Positions 1 through 7,853 of a stretch of DNA of 24,870 nt are shown in pieces. The notes under the pieces were generated by a model. That model was not told where the DNA came from. It made no database searches and saw only the letters and a list, made by a program, of their open reading frames with translations. Made by a program: the position numbers and the translations under genes. Position 1 is the first letter of the stretch. The number at the start of each line of letters is the position of its first letter. Source of the DNA: Candidatus Falkowiibacteriota bacterium (GTDB taxonomy: Bacteria; Patescibacteriota; Patescibacteriia; Patescibacteriales; GWE2-39-37); contig JAAXVE010000002.1 of NCBI GenBank assembly GCA_013335665.1, positions 1 to 24,870 on the forward strand, in the 5' to 3' direction.

Positions 1-30
1 TTTATATATCATAACATAAAATTGGCTTAT

Positions 31-60
31 AAAAAAGCCCGGGAACTGGTCCCGGGCTTA
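31..60 (-). terminator. Rho-independent terminator of the ABC/Gld operon
   Basis: An 8-bp perfect GC-rich stem (37-44 pairing with 50-57, loop 45-49) extends by two A-T pairs. On the minus strand it is followed by six T (31-36). It lies just past the stop of the DUF4340 gene and closes the five-gene ABC operon. Confidence 0.9.
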
Positions 61-66
61 GTTTTC

Positions 67-969
67 CTATTTTAGAGTATTGGGTTTTTTCGCTAAATTG
101 TCGCGATCAGATTTACTTATCAAATATATCAGATCACTATCACCGCGCTTAGCATAAACCATACCTTTGCCATTGTCCTTACCGATCATAATGGTATTAT
201 CCAGGCCATCGCCCGTGATCTGAAGGATCAGAGGGTTTTTGTCCAAACCGGTCGGTTTGAAATCCTGGACAGGAATCTCCGAGGCTACCATGCCCGTAAG
301 CAAGTCGGTGATCTTTTGAACCTTATCATTATTCAACTTATCTTTACCCGAGAACCAATCATCACCCTTTTTTTCCAAAGTGAATTGCCCATCTGTGAAT
401 TGCATTCTAATCTTCTTGGCCTTTGACGCGTCAGCCTTGAAGATAACCAAGTCTCGCCACTCTTCTGAGCTGGCAAAGACCGACCAAAGGTTCACGTTAC
501 CAGTGCGGTAGGTATTGTCATTATCAGGCTGGCTGACATAAGAACCGGAATAATCACTGGTCATCTTGCCAATGGTGATATCCAGAACCTTGTCTTTACC
601 CTGGTAAAAAGACACGGCAGTTCCTGTCTGATCAGTCTGGAAGCTAGGCTTGCGATCTTTGCTGGCACTAACAAGGTCCAGATTCAGCTCCTGCGCCGCC
701 TTCAATTGCGATGTGACCTGGTTAATCATGCTCAAGCTGGCTGGATAAGCTTTCTTGTCCGAAGCAACCTTCCATTCGCCGCCCTGCTTCTCCAAGACGA
801 TCTTGCCACCTTTTATCTCGATCTTGTCCATCTTGTCGACATCGACTTTGCTGAAGAAGTTTTTCGGCGCTTTGGATTTTTGCCGCCATGACTGGAATGG
901 TCCCTGATAGATTACTGCCAAGGCGATCAGTACCGCCAAAACAATACCTAGAATAAGATTCTTTTTCAT
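67..969 (-). CDS. DUF4340-domain membrane-anchored protein
   Basis: This 300-aa protein has an N-terminal membrane anchor (about residues 5-22) after a short Lys-rich start, and the rest is predicted to be extracytoplasmic. The body shows two similar halves with the 'I.L.K..G.W' pattern (VLEKQGGEWKV near 60, FTLEKKGDDWF near 200), typical of DUF4340 proteins. That family is commonly encoded beside GldF/GldG-like ABC-2 transporters and is thought to be an accessory component; its function is unknown. It is the last gene of the operon, 4 nt after the thioredoxin-like gene and just before a terminator. Family assignment is by recognition of pattern and context. Substrate and role cannot be read from the sequence. 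Confidence 0.8.
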   Translation of the reverse strand: MKKNLILGIVLAVLIALAVIYQGPFQSWRQKSKAPKNFFSKVDVDKMDKIEIKGGKIVLEKQGGEWKVASDKKAYPASLSMINQVTSQLKAAQELNLDLVSASKDRKPSFQTDQTGTAVSFYQGKDKVLDITIGKMTSDYSGSYVSQPDNDNTYRTGNVNLWSVFASSEEWRDLVIFKADASKAKKIRMQFTDGQFTLEKKGDDWFSGKDKLNNDKVQKITDLLTGMVASEIPVQDFKPTGLDKNPLILQITGDGLDNTIMIGKDNGKGMVYAKRGDSDLIYLISKSDRDNLAKKPNTLK

Positions 970-973
970 AAAT

Positions 974-1243
974 TTAATTCTCTTGTATCAGTGTCTTGAT
1001 CTTATTTATTAATTCGGTTTTAGTCATCATGCCTTCGTGATTCAGAAGCTCGTTTCCCTGTTCGTCATAGACGATCGTGTGAGGGACTTTCTTAATCTGA
1101 AAGCGCGAAGCAACTTCTGCGTGGTCGTCAAAATCATACTCCTCGAATTCCAATTCTGGGAAAAGCGTCTTGACTTCGTCCCACGAAGGTCGCATTACAA
1201 TGCAATCAGCACACCATAGGGCTGTGAATTTGACGATGCGCAT
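974..1243 (-). CDS. Small thioredoxin-like protein
   Basis: This 89-aa single-domain protein has a thioredoxin fold signature: a WCADC redox motif with cysteines at 11 and 14, and the cis-proline loop 'KKVPHT' with Pro54. There is no signal peptide or membrane segment, so it is probably a cytoplasmic disulfide reductase. It is shorter than classical thioredoxin (about 105 aa), lacking much of the first beta-alpha unit. It starts 2 nt after the GldG-like stop and ends 4 nt before the DUF4340 start, so it is co-transcribed and probably translationally linked. The partner is unknown. A redox role for the ABC machine is inferred only from position. It could simply be a general thioredoxin carried in the operon. 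Confidence 0.85.
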   Translation of the reverse strand: MRIVKFTALWCADCIVMRPSWDEVKTLFPELEFEEYDFDDHAEVASRFQIKKVPHTIVYDEQGNELLNHEGMMTKTELINKIKTLIQEN

Positions 1244-1245
1244 AG

Positions 1246-2784
1246 TTAGTCGGCTTTACGGCGTCGGTTGCGGCGTCGTGAGTAATAACGGAAGAAACCG
1301 AAAGCTACAGCTATGATAGTAATACCAAATATATTGCCGTAGCGGATAGCCATCTTGGCCCCGTCAGACAATTGAACGCTGATAGGCTGGGAAGTTCCTC
1401 CTTTAGCTCGAATAGCAATCAACTGCTCGTCCTGTCCGAGGTAATCAACAGTATTCTGGAAGAAAGAAAGATTGTCGCCGCTATTCAACAAGTTGTCAGT
1501 CAAGAAATCGCTGTCACCAACCAAAATGATTCTGGCCTTGCTGTTTGAGCCCTTGCCAAAAGCGCTCTTGATGTCACCGCTCACGGCAACGGCCAGATTA
1601 TACTGACTGAAAGATTCAGGGCTTTCAATCTTGTTAGGAATAAGATTGAAAGAATCGGTTACGTGCCAAGCTTGATCAGTTGTCTTGGCAAGATATGAAA
1701 TCTTCGGATTGCCGATCTTGTCCTGATTAACGTCAATGCTACTTGCCCATTCAAGCACCAAACTGCCTAAGCGTGAAACAGCAGGATTTGCCTGGTCGAA
1801 ACCAGGGCCGACAACCTTTGGCCAATACGGATAAGGGATACTAAATTTCATAAAGCCTTGGTTGAACGAGGCTACACCCATCGAGTTGTCCAAGACCAAG
1901 TCTTTATTCAAAGTTAGACCGTATGCTGATAACAGTTTGTCGAGACCCACATCATTTTTTGTAGCTGACAAACCATCGCCGATCTTGACGCCATCGACAA
2001 GGAACATTACTGATCCGCCGTGCATGACATAAGCATCTATCGCCTTGAGTTCGTCGTCAGAAAATTTATCTTTTGGTCCAGCAACTACCAAAATGGAAAC
2101 TTCGCTTGGGATTTCCTTTTTGGCCTTGAGGTCAACCATAGTCACTTGATAAAGAGATTCCAAGGACTTCTTGGCCTGGGTGGCACTCTCCTCCCAATTT
2201 AATCCATTCTTCAAAGTAAGCAGACCAACCGTCGGCATCTTGTCTGAAGTCAGCTTCCTAATGTCAGAACTGACCATATATTCGAAATTGCTAACGTCTT
2301 GCAAGACCGGCACGACTTCATCCTTGTCGCCATAACTGATAATCATGCCCATGTAGCCGTTGACGACCTGGAGCTTGTCTTTTTCCGCCACATTAAACTG
2401 GACTTCGGGCACACCCTTGGTGCGTAGGCTGTCAGCGACATCCTTGTCTTTGGTCGGATCGATCACTTCAACCTTGATCTTGCCCATGGAGTAGTTCTGA
2501 TACTCATCAAGAAGATCAAGGACTTCCTGCTTAAGACCGATATACTGGCTTGGCAGGTTACCGCTGAAATAAACCTTGATATTGATTACGTCTGGAAGAT
2601 TCTTAGCTAATGACTTGCTGGCCTGCGACAAAGAATAGCTCTTGTTGCTGGTCAGGTCGAAGCGATGAAAGAATTGATATGCGAAAAAATTGAGCACGGC
2701 GATGACGCCGATTACCAGCACGACATTAAGGCCGAAACTTGCCTGCTTTTGCCACTGGCTAACTCGTTTAATGATTTGCTTCAT
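1246..2784 (-). CDS. GldG-like ABC-2 accessory protein
   Basis: This 512-aa protein has one N-terminal membrane segment (about 17-40), a long extracytoplasmic region, and one C-terminal segment (about 483-500) followed by a strongly basic tail (RRRNRRRKAD). This is the architecture of the ABC_transp_aux/GldG family, the auxiliary component paired with GldF permeases. The extracytoplasmic part contains GATase-like strand/loop motifs such as 'ILVVAGPKDKFSDDEL' and 'ARIILVGDSDFLTDN', as expected for that family. I chose the ATG at 2784. It has AAGG 9 nt upstream, overlapping the permease stop, whereas the longer in-frame TTG at 2805 lies inside the permease gene. In Bacteroidetes GldAFG supports gliding. 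Here a gliding role is not implied, and the substrate is unknown. Confidence 0.85.
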   Translation of the reverse strand: MKQIIKRVSQWQKQASFGLNVVLVIGVIAVLNFFAYQFFHRFDLTSNKSYSLSQASKSLAKNLPDVINIKVYFSGNLPSQYIGLKQEVLDLLDEYQNYSMGKIKVEVIDPTKDKDVADSLRTKGVPEVQFNVAEKDKLQVVNGYMGMIISYGDKDEVVPVLQDVSNFEYMVSSDIRKLTSDKMPTVGLLTLKNGLNWEESATQAKKSLESLYQVTMVDLKAKKEIPSEVSILVVAGPKDKFSDDELKAIDAYVMHGGSVMFLVDGVKIGDGLSATKNDVGLDKLLSAYGLTLNKDLVLDNSMGVASFNQGFMKFSIPYPYWPKVVGPGFDQANPAVSRLGSLVLEWASSIDVNQDKIGNPKISYLAKTTDQAWHVTDSFNLIPNKIESPESFSQYNLAVAVSGDIKSAFGKGSNSKARIILVGDSDFLTDNLLNSGDNLSFFQNTVDYLGQDEQLIAIRAKGGTSQPISVQLSDGAKMAIRYGNIFGITIIAVAFGFFRYYSRRRNRRRKAD

Positions 2785-2795
2785 ATGTTTAGACC

Positions 2796-3527
2796 TTATT
2801 GCCAATTACGCTGGGAGATGACCCGAGCATTCAACCAAAGGAAGAAAAAGATAAAGGAGATGTAATAAAACAAGTCCTTGGTATCGATCACGCCTTTAGC
2901 TACGTTATAAAAATGACTGCCTAAGCCTAAGAATTTCATCACTGGCGCCGCGAATTGCGGAGCGCTGACCAGGACGAAGTCCGCACCGACCACGAAGAAG
3001 CCGAAGCAGGCGGCCAAGGCTAAGATGAAAGCGATAATTTGGTTCTTGGTCATGGCAGAGATAAAAAGCCCGAGCGCCAAATAAGCGCCGGCTAGCAATA
3101 AGCCGCCGATGTAACCGCCAATGACCGGTCCCCATTCAAGACTGCCGATGTTGGCCAATGTGATAGGCAGACTGAAGCTCAAAAGCAGGACAACGGCCAC
3201 AAAAATCAACGCCGAAAAGAATTTTGCCAAAACGGCTTGCCAATCAGTAATCGGCAAGGTCAGCAAAAATTCGATCGTTCCTGATTTTTTTTCCTCAGCC
3301 CACAAGCGCATCGTGATGGCAGGCGACAAGAAAAGGAAAAGCCATGGCAAAATCGCGAAATAATCGCGCATGCTGACCTGACCGACAAGAAAGAAAGAAT
3401 TAAAGAATAGCCAATTGCCAACAATAAGGAAAGCGCCAATAAAGATATAAGCAATCGGCGAATTAAAGTAGCTTGATAGCTCTTTTTTTGCCAAAGCGTA
3501 AATTGTGCTGAAATATTCCTTGTTCAT
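2796..3527 (-). CDS. ABC-2 type permease, GldF-like
   Basis: This 243-aa polytopic membrane protein has about six hydrophobic segments. It includes the ABC-2 conserved region 'RLWAEEKKSGTIEFLLTLP', the cytoplasmic coupling element after the second membrane segment. That region and the gene order ATPase-permease-GldG identify the GldF/ABC-2 permease group (also related to NosY). It forms the membrane channel half of the transporter with the ATPase encoded 13 nt upstream. The start ATG has no obvious Shine-Dalgarno. The stop is 11 nt from the GldG-like ATG and provides part of that gene's ribosome binding site, suggesting coupled translation. Substrate unknown. Confidence 0.88.
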   Translation of the reverse strand: MNKEYFSTIYALAKKELSSYFNSPIAYIFIGAFLIVGNWLFFNSFFLVGQVSMRDYFAILPWLFLFLSPAITMRLWAEEKKSGTIEFLLTLPITDWQAVLAKFFSALIFVAVVLLLSFSLPITLANIGSLEWGPVIGGYIGGLLLAGAYLALGLFISAMTKNQIIAFILALAACFGFFVVGADFVLVSAPQFAAPVMKFLGLGSHFYNVAKGVIDTKDLFYYISFIFFFLWLNARVISQRNWQ

Positions 3528-3540
3528 AATATTATTACGC

Positions 3541-4467
3541 TTATTTAGTTAATGCCCTAAAGACATCCTCAAGGCTCTGCTGTTTTTGGCTGAATTCGAC
3601 GATTCCCCAGCCTGACTCGATAACTATTTTCATCACCGCTTCACGAGGGTCATGCCCCTCGGTCGGTTCAATTTCGATATGGACTACGCCATCTTCAAAC
3701 TTTTTCAATTCGACATTAGCAACATTATCCAGTGAGCGAATCTTTTCCACCACGGCAAACTTCTCGCCCCTGACAGCCAGGGTCAGATATTCTTTGATGC
3801 CGGCTTTTCTGGTCAACTCATCAGGGCTACCCTCTCCCACGATCTTGCCATTGTTAATAATGATGACACGATCGCAAGTCGCACTAACCTCCGACAAGAT
3901 GTGCGTGGAAAATATAACTGTCTTTTCCTGTCCCAGCTTCTTGATCAAATCGCGAATCTCGACAATCTGGTTCGGATCAAGACCGGTAGTAGGTTCATCC
4001 AAGATCAAGATTTCCGGATCATGCAGAATGGCCTGAGCCAAGCCGACACGCTGTCGATAGCCTTTGGAAAGCTCTTCGATCGGACGATCGACTACTTTTT
4101 CCAAACCGCACATCGACACTACAGTCTTGATACGCTCTTTCCTTTTATCTTTTTCAACTTGCCTGATTTCGGCAATGAAAGACAGGTACTCATCGACCCT
4201 CATTTCTTCATACAAAGGAACCATTTCCGGCAGATAGCCGACTTTTTTTCTGGTAGCAATCGAGTTGTCAGCCACCTCCAAGCCGTCGATCTTTACACTA
4301 CCTTCCGAAGCACCCCAAAAAGAAGTGATAATTTTCATGGTAGTGGTTTTCCCCGCCCCATTAGGACCTAAAAAGCCCAGAACTTCCCCCTTGTTTACTG
4401 TGAATGAAATGTGGTCCAGCACCGTAGTCTCGCCGAACCGCTTCACCAAATCTTTGATTTCAATCAT
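3541..4467 (-). CDS. ABC transporter ATPase, GldA/CcmA-like
   Basis: This 308-aa cytoplasmic ATPase has all nucleotide-binding motifs in order: Walker A GPNGAGKT (34-41), Q-loop region 'GYLPEM' near 78-82, signature LSKGYRQR (133-140), Walker B ILILDEP (153-159) and the switch histidine STHI (His189). A C-terminal domain of about 90 residues follows ('REAVMKIVIESGWGIVEF' near the end), typical of DrrA/NatA/GldA-type ATPases that pair with ABC-2 permeases. It is the first gene of the operon, 13 nt before the permease. It lies downstream of a sigma70-type promoter (4519-4547) and a perfect palindrome. Energises export or surface-assembly work by the GldF-like permease; the transported molecule is not predictable. 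Confidence 0.93.
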   Translation of the reverse strand: MIEIKDLVKRFGETTVLDHISFTVNKGEVLGFLGPNGAGKTTTMKIITSFWGASEGSVKIDGLEVADNSIATRKKVGYLPEMVPLYEEMRVDEYLSFIAEIRQVEKDKRKERIKTVVSMCGLEKVVDRPIEELSKGYRQRVGLAQAILHDPEILILDEPTTGLDPNQIVEIRDLIKKLGQEKTVIFSTHILSEVSATCDRVIIINNGKIVGEGSPDELTRKAGIKEYLTLAVRGEKFAVVEKIRSLDNVANVELKKFEDGVVHIEIEPTEGHDPREAVMKIVIESGWGIVEFSQKQQSLEDVFRALTK

Positions 4468-4480
4468 AATTTTGGCCTAT

Positions 4481-4517
4481 ATCAAAGAAATCCGCTTATA
4501 TTGTGGATTTCTTTGAT
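4481..4517. promoter_or_regulatory. 13-bp-arm palindrome at the ABC operon start site
   Basis: Perfect inverted repeat: ATCAAAGAAATCC at 4481-4493 matches the reverse complement at 4505-4517, with an 11-nt centre. It begins 1 bp after the -10 box and covers the predicted start site and early leader. There is no T-run after it on either strand, so it is not an intrinsic terminator. It could be an operator or an mRNA 5' stabilising hairpin. Confidence 0.6.
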
Positions 4518-4518
4518 T

Positions 4519-4547
4519 ATTATAACGTATTCAATTGTCTAAGGCAA
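4519..4547 (-). promoter_or_regulatory. Probable promoter of the ABC/Gld operon
   Basis: Reading the minus strand, TTGCCT (4547-4542) is followed after 17 nt by a perfect TATAAT (4524-4519). The predicted transcription start is near 4512, giving a leader of about 45 nt to the ATPase ATG at 4467. Assignment is by consensus only. Confidence 0.65.
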
Positions 4548-4559
4548 GAATGCTTTTCG

Positions 4560-6053
4560 CTAGTATGAGGTACTATTGTTGCGCTCATCCTTCTCGACCA
4601 ACTGACTAACAGACGTATTGGTAACGTTGTTCGCATCAATCTTGGCCACGCCTCTTATGAACTTATAAGATTTCGGCGTCGGATAGTTAGCCATAGCCTG
4701 AGTCATATCCAGTTTAACTGTGCCTAGCATTCCCTTGTTGAAGTAACCAGAGCTGGAACCTAATGTGGCCGTGCTGCTTATGGTAATGTTTTTTCGATTC
4801 GCATACAGCGTAAACCTAAAAGCGATCTTCACGGTAGAACTTCCAACATAAACTGCATCACCTTTGTTTGAAGCATTAACAGAAGCATAATACTTCTTAG
4901 CCTTCTGATCATAGGTCAACCTGACATTGGAAAGGTAAAGATCTGGGCGTGGCAAAGTCAAAACTCCGCTCCAAGCATTGTTTGCATGATTTTTTTCAAA
5001 CACATCCTGTGGTGCAGCGGTCGTGCTGTCAATATCGGCAATCACTGAATCATTCACCGAGCCATCGGTAAAAGGATTGTATCTGATGCCGAAATTCGCC
5101 AAAGCTTTGACTGAGATCTTGCTGGCAGACTTGATGCCAGCAGGCAAGAGAAAATTCAGAGTCTGTGTTGTAGTTGCGGCAATGACTGGACCTTTGATAA
5201 AGCCAATAAAGCCGTTCTTAACTCCATTGTTGCCTGAAACGCGCAATGCAACAGTGAGGTCGCCAGGTATCGCCTGAGTTTCAGAAAAGCGAGGCTGAAT
5301 GCCGTATTTAAGAGCCATTTCATTATAAGCAGCGCTGCCGGTATTCTTGACTGTGACTTGCGCGACATAGCGCTGGGCGGCAGTTGCTCCAGGGGTTCTT
5401 TGCTCGACGATCCTAACTCCGGTAACAACGAAGTCAGGCGAGACTTCGACCACTTTGCCGTCTGGCTTGATTTCGAACATGGCTTTGTATTTCTTACTGT
5501 AATCAGGAGGGGTGTTGGCATTATCGCTTACCATGAAAGTCAAATATAAGAAAGGCGTTGAGGTCGGAACCGCAATGGATGACCCGGAAATGCCCTTATA
5601 GTCAGGGCCGATAGGGGCGACTGGAGGGATTCCTGGGAGCATCGGCAGCACTTCTGCCGGAGTTACTGGTGCAAAAACAACACCTTGCGTTGCACCTCCA
5701 GGCAACTGTTTCAAATCCTTCAACTCGGCCATACCGTAGCCAGAATGATCATTCGCAATAATGGTCAAAGCCGGCGAGGCTGCTCCTGCTGCCAATCTAA
5801 AATCTCTACCTCTATTCGTAATCTGAACGTTGATGCGATAATTACGAAGCCCGTAACTATCCAAACCAAGATAGTCAAGCCTGGCACCCGAGACTGACAA
5901 AAGCGGAGCTGCTGTACCAGTAGCAGCTGAAGCCTTGTAAGTAGGTACAAAAACGGTTACTGCAGCAGCAACCAAAAACAACGCCAATACCTTTCTTAGG
6001 CTTGACGCATTAACGTGAAACTTGCTCATAAGCATGAAAATGAGCTTACTCAT
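4560..6053 (-). CDS. Secreted protein with three CARDB-like repeats
   Basis: This 497-aa protein has an N-terminal signal segment (hydrophobic about 21-35, possible cleavage after ASA at 41-43). Three beta-rich repeats begin near 50 ('LLSVSGARLDYLG'), 206 ('PDFVVTGVRIVE') and 370 ('PDLYLSNVRLTYDQ'). Each has an 'N.G' turn (ITNRGRD, VKNTGSAAY, ASNKGDAVY), and the last two end with 'EKNHANN' and 'EKDERNN', the acidic-Asn ends typical of CARDB (cell-adhesion-related bacterial Ig-like) domains. There is no C-terminal anchor, so it is probably secreted or surface-associated. It is a separate unit downstream of the HtrA terminator. Several in-frame ATGs occur (residues 1, 7, 9) and none has a convincing ribosome binding site, so the exact start is uncertain. 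Ligand and function unknown. Confidence 0.78.
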   Translation of the reverse strand: MSKLIFMLMSKFHVNASSLRKVLALFLVAAAVTVFVPTYKASAATGTAAPLLSVSGARLDYLGLDSYGLRNYRINVQITNRGRDFRLAAGAASPALTIIANDHSGYGMAELKDLKQLPGGATQGVVFAPVTPAEVLPMLPGIPPVAPIGPDYKGISGSSIAVPTSTPFLYLTFMVSDNANTPPDYSKKYKAMFEIKPDGKVVEVSPDFVVTGVRIVEQRTPGATAAQRYVAQVTVKNTGSAAYNEMALKYGIQPRFSETQAIPGDLTVALRVSGNNGVKNGFIGFIKGPVIAATTTQTLNFLLPAGIKSASKISVKALANFGIRYNPFTDGSVNDSVIADIDSTTAAPQDVFEKNHANNAWSGVLTLPRPDLYLSNVRLTYDQKAKKYYASVNASNKGDAVYVGSSTVKIAFRFTLYANRKNITISSTATLGSSSGYFNKGMLGTVKLDMTQAMANYPTPKSYKFIRGVAKIDANNVTNTSVSQLVEKDERNNSTSY

Positions 6054-6083
6054 TTATTAATAATTAGATGGCTTAAAGCCAAT

Positions 6084-6116
6084 AAAAAAATGCTATAAAC
6101 AATTATAGCATTTTTT
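6084..6116 (-). terminator. Intrinsic terminator after the HtrA gene
   Basis: An 8-bp perfect stem (6091-6098 with 6103-6110, loop ACAA) is flanked by an A-run at 6084-6090 and a T-run at 6111-6116. It can therefore act on both strands. It separates the HtrA unit from the CARDB gene. Confidence 0.8.
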
Positions 6117-6138
6117 GGCTAAGGATAAAAGGATATCC

Positions 6139-7254
6139 TTAGAACGAGTCCAATGTGACCAACTTGGTAATGAGCTTACCGTCACGCCATATTTTTAGAG
6201 ATATAACATCGCCTGGCTTCTTTCTCTGAGTTATAGAGATTAAACTCTGAGTTCCATCAAGCTTAATACCATTAATCTCAGTAATAATATCGCCAGCCTT
6301 GATGCCTGCCTTGTCAGCTGGAGAGCCAGGAGCGACCGCAGCCTCACCACTCTCCCCTGCATCAACCCAAGCGCCTGCACTCAATCCCAATTTCTTATCC
6401 TGAGCGAGTGTTTCATTGATGGAAACGTAGCGGATACCGAGACGTGGCCTAATGATGCGCCCAACCTCGCGTGCGCTTTTGATAACCGGTTTGGCATCAT
6501 TAATTGGTATAGCGAAGCCGATGGATGACCCTGAGGAGTCCATAGCTACATTCAATCCAATTACCTTGCCATTAAGATCAACTAATGGTCCGCCGGAGTT
6601 ACCAAAATTGATTTCCGCATCTGTCTGAAGGACATTACCCAAATTTTCCGCCTTGCCAGATCCATTATTGGCCACAATGTCACGGTTCAGACCGCTGACA
6701 ATCCCTTTGGTAACGCTATCCTGATATATGCCTAAAACATTGCCGATCGCCACAACTGACATGCCTGGGGAAAGCTTATCACTATCGCCCAGTTCAACAA
6801 AAGGCAAATTCTTATCAAAAATCTTCAAGATAGCAAGATCATTGATTGGATCCTTGCCGATCAGCTGGGCATAATACTGTTTGCCTTTCTGTAAAGTGAC
6901 CTTGTACTCGGCATTCTTGTCATCATTGACGTCGACAACATGCTTATTGGTGATAATCAAACCGTCGGCCGAAATAATAAAGCCTGTTCCAGAACTAACC
7001 TTATCTTTACCAATTGCCTTCTTGGTTTGTCCCGTACTCAGGTCCAGAATCGAGTCGGACTTTGGCAGATAGACGTCAATACTCACCACTGATGGCGAAA
7101 CTTTTTTTATAGCTTGCACAGTTGCAGTCTGTTCATCAAGGCGCAAACTGTCAGCAATCAAAGGCAAACTGGCTGGTATAGCAAAAAACGCACCTGCGCC
7201 AAAACCCAACACGAAAGTCCCAAAGATCGCGACCTTAAGCTTGTTCATTTTCAT
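6139..7254 (-). CDS. htrA: HtrA/DegP-like S1C serine protease with one PDZ domain
   Basis: This 371-aa protein has an uncleaved signal anchor or signal peptide (about 5-30), a chymotrypsin-fold domain and one C-terminal PDZ domain (about 270-365). The catalytic triad is visible: His105 in 'TNKHVV', Asp139 in 'NDLAILK' and Ser220 in 'GNSGGPL'. The PDZ carboxylate-binding and GD motifs are seen in 'AGIKAGDIITEINGI'. It should degrade or refold damaged proteins outside the membrane. Its ATG overlaps the TGA of the upstream 183-aa gene (ATGA, 7251-7254), so translation is probably coupled. It ends shortly before a terminator. A second ATG two codons in (MNKLK) is an alternative start. Confidence 0.93.
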   Translation of the reverse strand: MKMNKLKVAIFGTFVLGFGAGAFFAIPASLPLIADSLRLDEQTATVQAIKKVSPSVVSIDVYLPKSDSILDLSTGQTKKAIGKDKVSSGTGFIISADGLIITNKHVVDVNDDKNAEYKVTLQKGKQYYAQLIGKDPINDLAILKIFDKNLPFVELGDSDKLSPGMSVVAIGNVLGIYQDSVTKGIVSGLNRDIVANNGSGKAENLGNVLQTDAEINFGNSGGPLVDLNGKVIGLNVAMDSSGSSIGFAIPINDAKPVIKSAREVGRIIRPRLGIRYVSINETLAQDKKLGLSAGAWVDAGESGEAAVAPGSPADKAGIKAGDIITEINGIKLDGTQSLISITQRKKPGDVISLKIWRDGKLITKLVTLDSF

Positions 7255-7802
7255 ATGTTTAATTTATCATCACCATTACTATCATCGTTTTGCCGATTTT
7301 CAATACGGTTATTATTGTCATCTTGTAACGATTCTTCAATGAAAACTTTTTGTGGAATATATTGATATTTCTTATGATTTTTTTTTGAATGACCGGCAGT
7401 TGCCCCATCTCCAATTTTATTATCCCATTTCACCTCGCCGGCAACTTCGTTAAGCGCTGGATCAACAAACTTAACTGCCTCGAAGCACTTAATCCCGTTT
7501 TTTTGGCAAAACTCGTACAAAGCCGGACCGACCCAACGGTCAATTTCCAAAGCTTCGACAGTAGCTTCTTCTATTTTTAACCTGTGTTTGATTGCTTTTT
7601 GAATCATCACTAAATCAAACATGCCGACTTCAGCACCAGATTCTCTGAATGAATCTAGCGTGCTGTAAGGAATAGGCCCTTTTTCTTTCCCTGATCCCGA
7701 CATAAGCCTTTGCCGTATTTCTTGTTCAAGGATTTCATTCATCCCTTCCTCAATTTTTTGCGGGCCGGCCAAAGCTTCTGGATATGGATTTTCATGAAAC
7801 AT
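7251..7802 (-). CDS. Hypothetical protein coupled to HtrA
   Basis: This 183-aa protein is not recognised. It has no signal peptide and no membrane segment. The first half is charged and helical ('GMNEILEQEIRQRLMSG'), a central block around 60-125 looks globular ('VGPALYEFCQKNGIKCFEA'), and the last 25 residues are rich in Asn, Asp and Gln and probably disordered. The gene is real: its stop overlaps the HtrA start by the ATGA arrangement, and it keeps an open frame with ordinary codon use. It lies about 50 nt after the dnaJ stop with no visible terminator between, so it may be read from the heat-shock cluster. A cytoplasmic helper or regulator of the HtrA unit is possible but unproven. Confidence 0.7.
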   Translation of the reverse strand: MFHENPYPEALAGPQKIEEGMNEILEQEIRQRLMSGSGKEKGPIPYSTLDSFRESGAEVGMFDLVMIQKAIKHRLKIEEATVEALEIDRWVGPALYEFCQKNGIKCFEAVKFVDPALNEVAGEVKWDNKIGDGATAGHSKKNHKKYQYIPQKVFIEESLQDDNNNRIENRQNDDSNGDDKLNI

Positions 7803-7853
7803 AAATTTGTATGCTTTAATCCTTATAAAATAATAGAAGCCGCCTGATAAACA

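Noticed and set aside
2785..2805. TTG start for the GldG-like protein seven codons upstream
   Set aside because: It lies inside the permease gene; the ATG at 2784 has a positioned AAGG and gives the typical short basic N-terminus.
3901..4371. 156-codon plus-strand frame opposite the ABC ATPase gene
   Set aside because: The opposite strand encodes complete Walker A, signature and Walker B motifs; the frame is a by-product of its codon pattern.
6102..6107. TATAAT on the minus strand as a promoter for the CARDB gene
   Set aside because: It is part of the HtrA terminator stem, and no -35 hexamer is found at 16-18 nt upstream.
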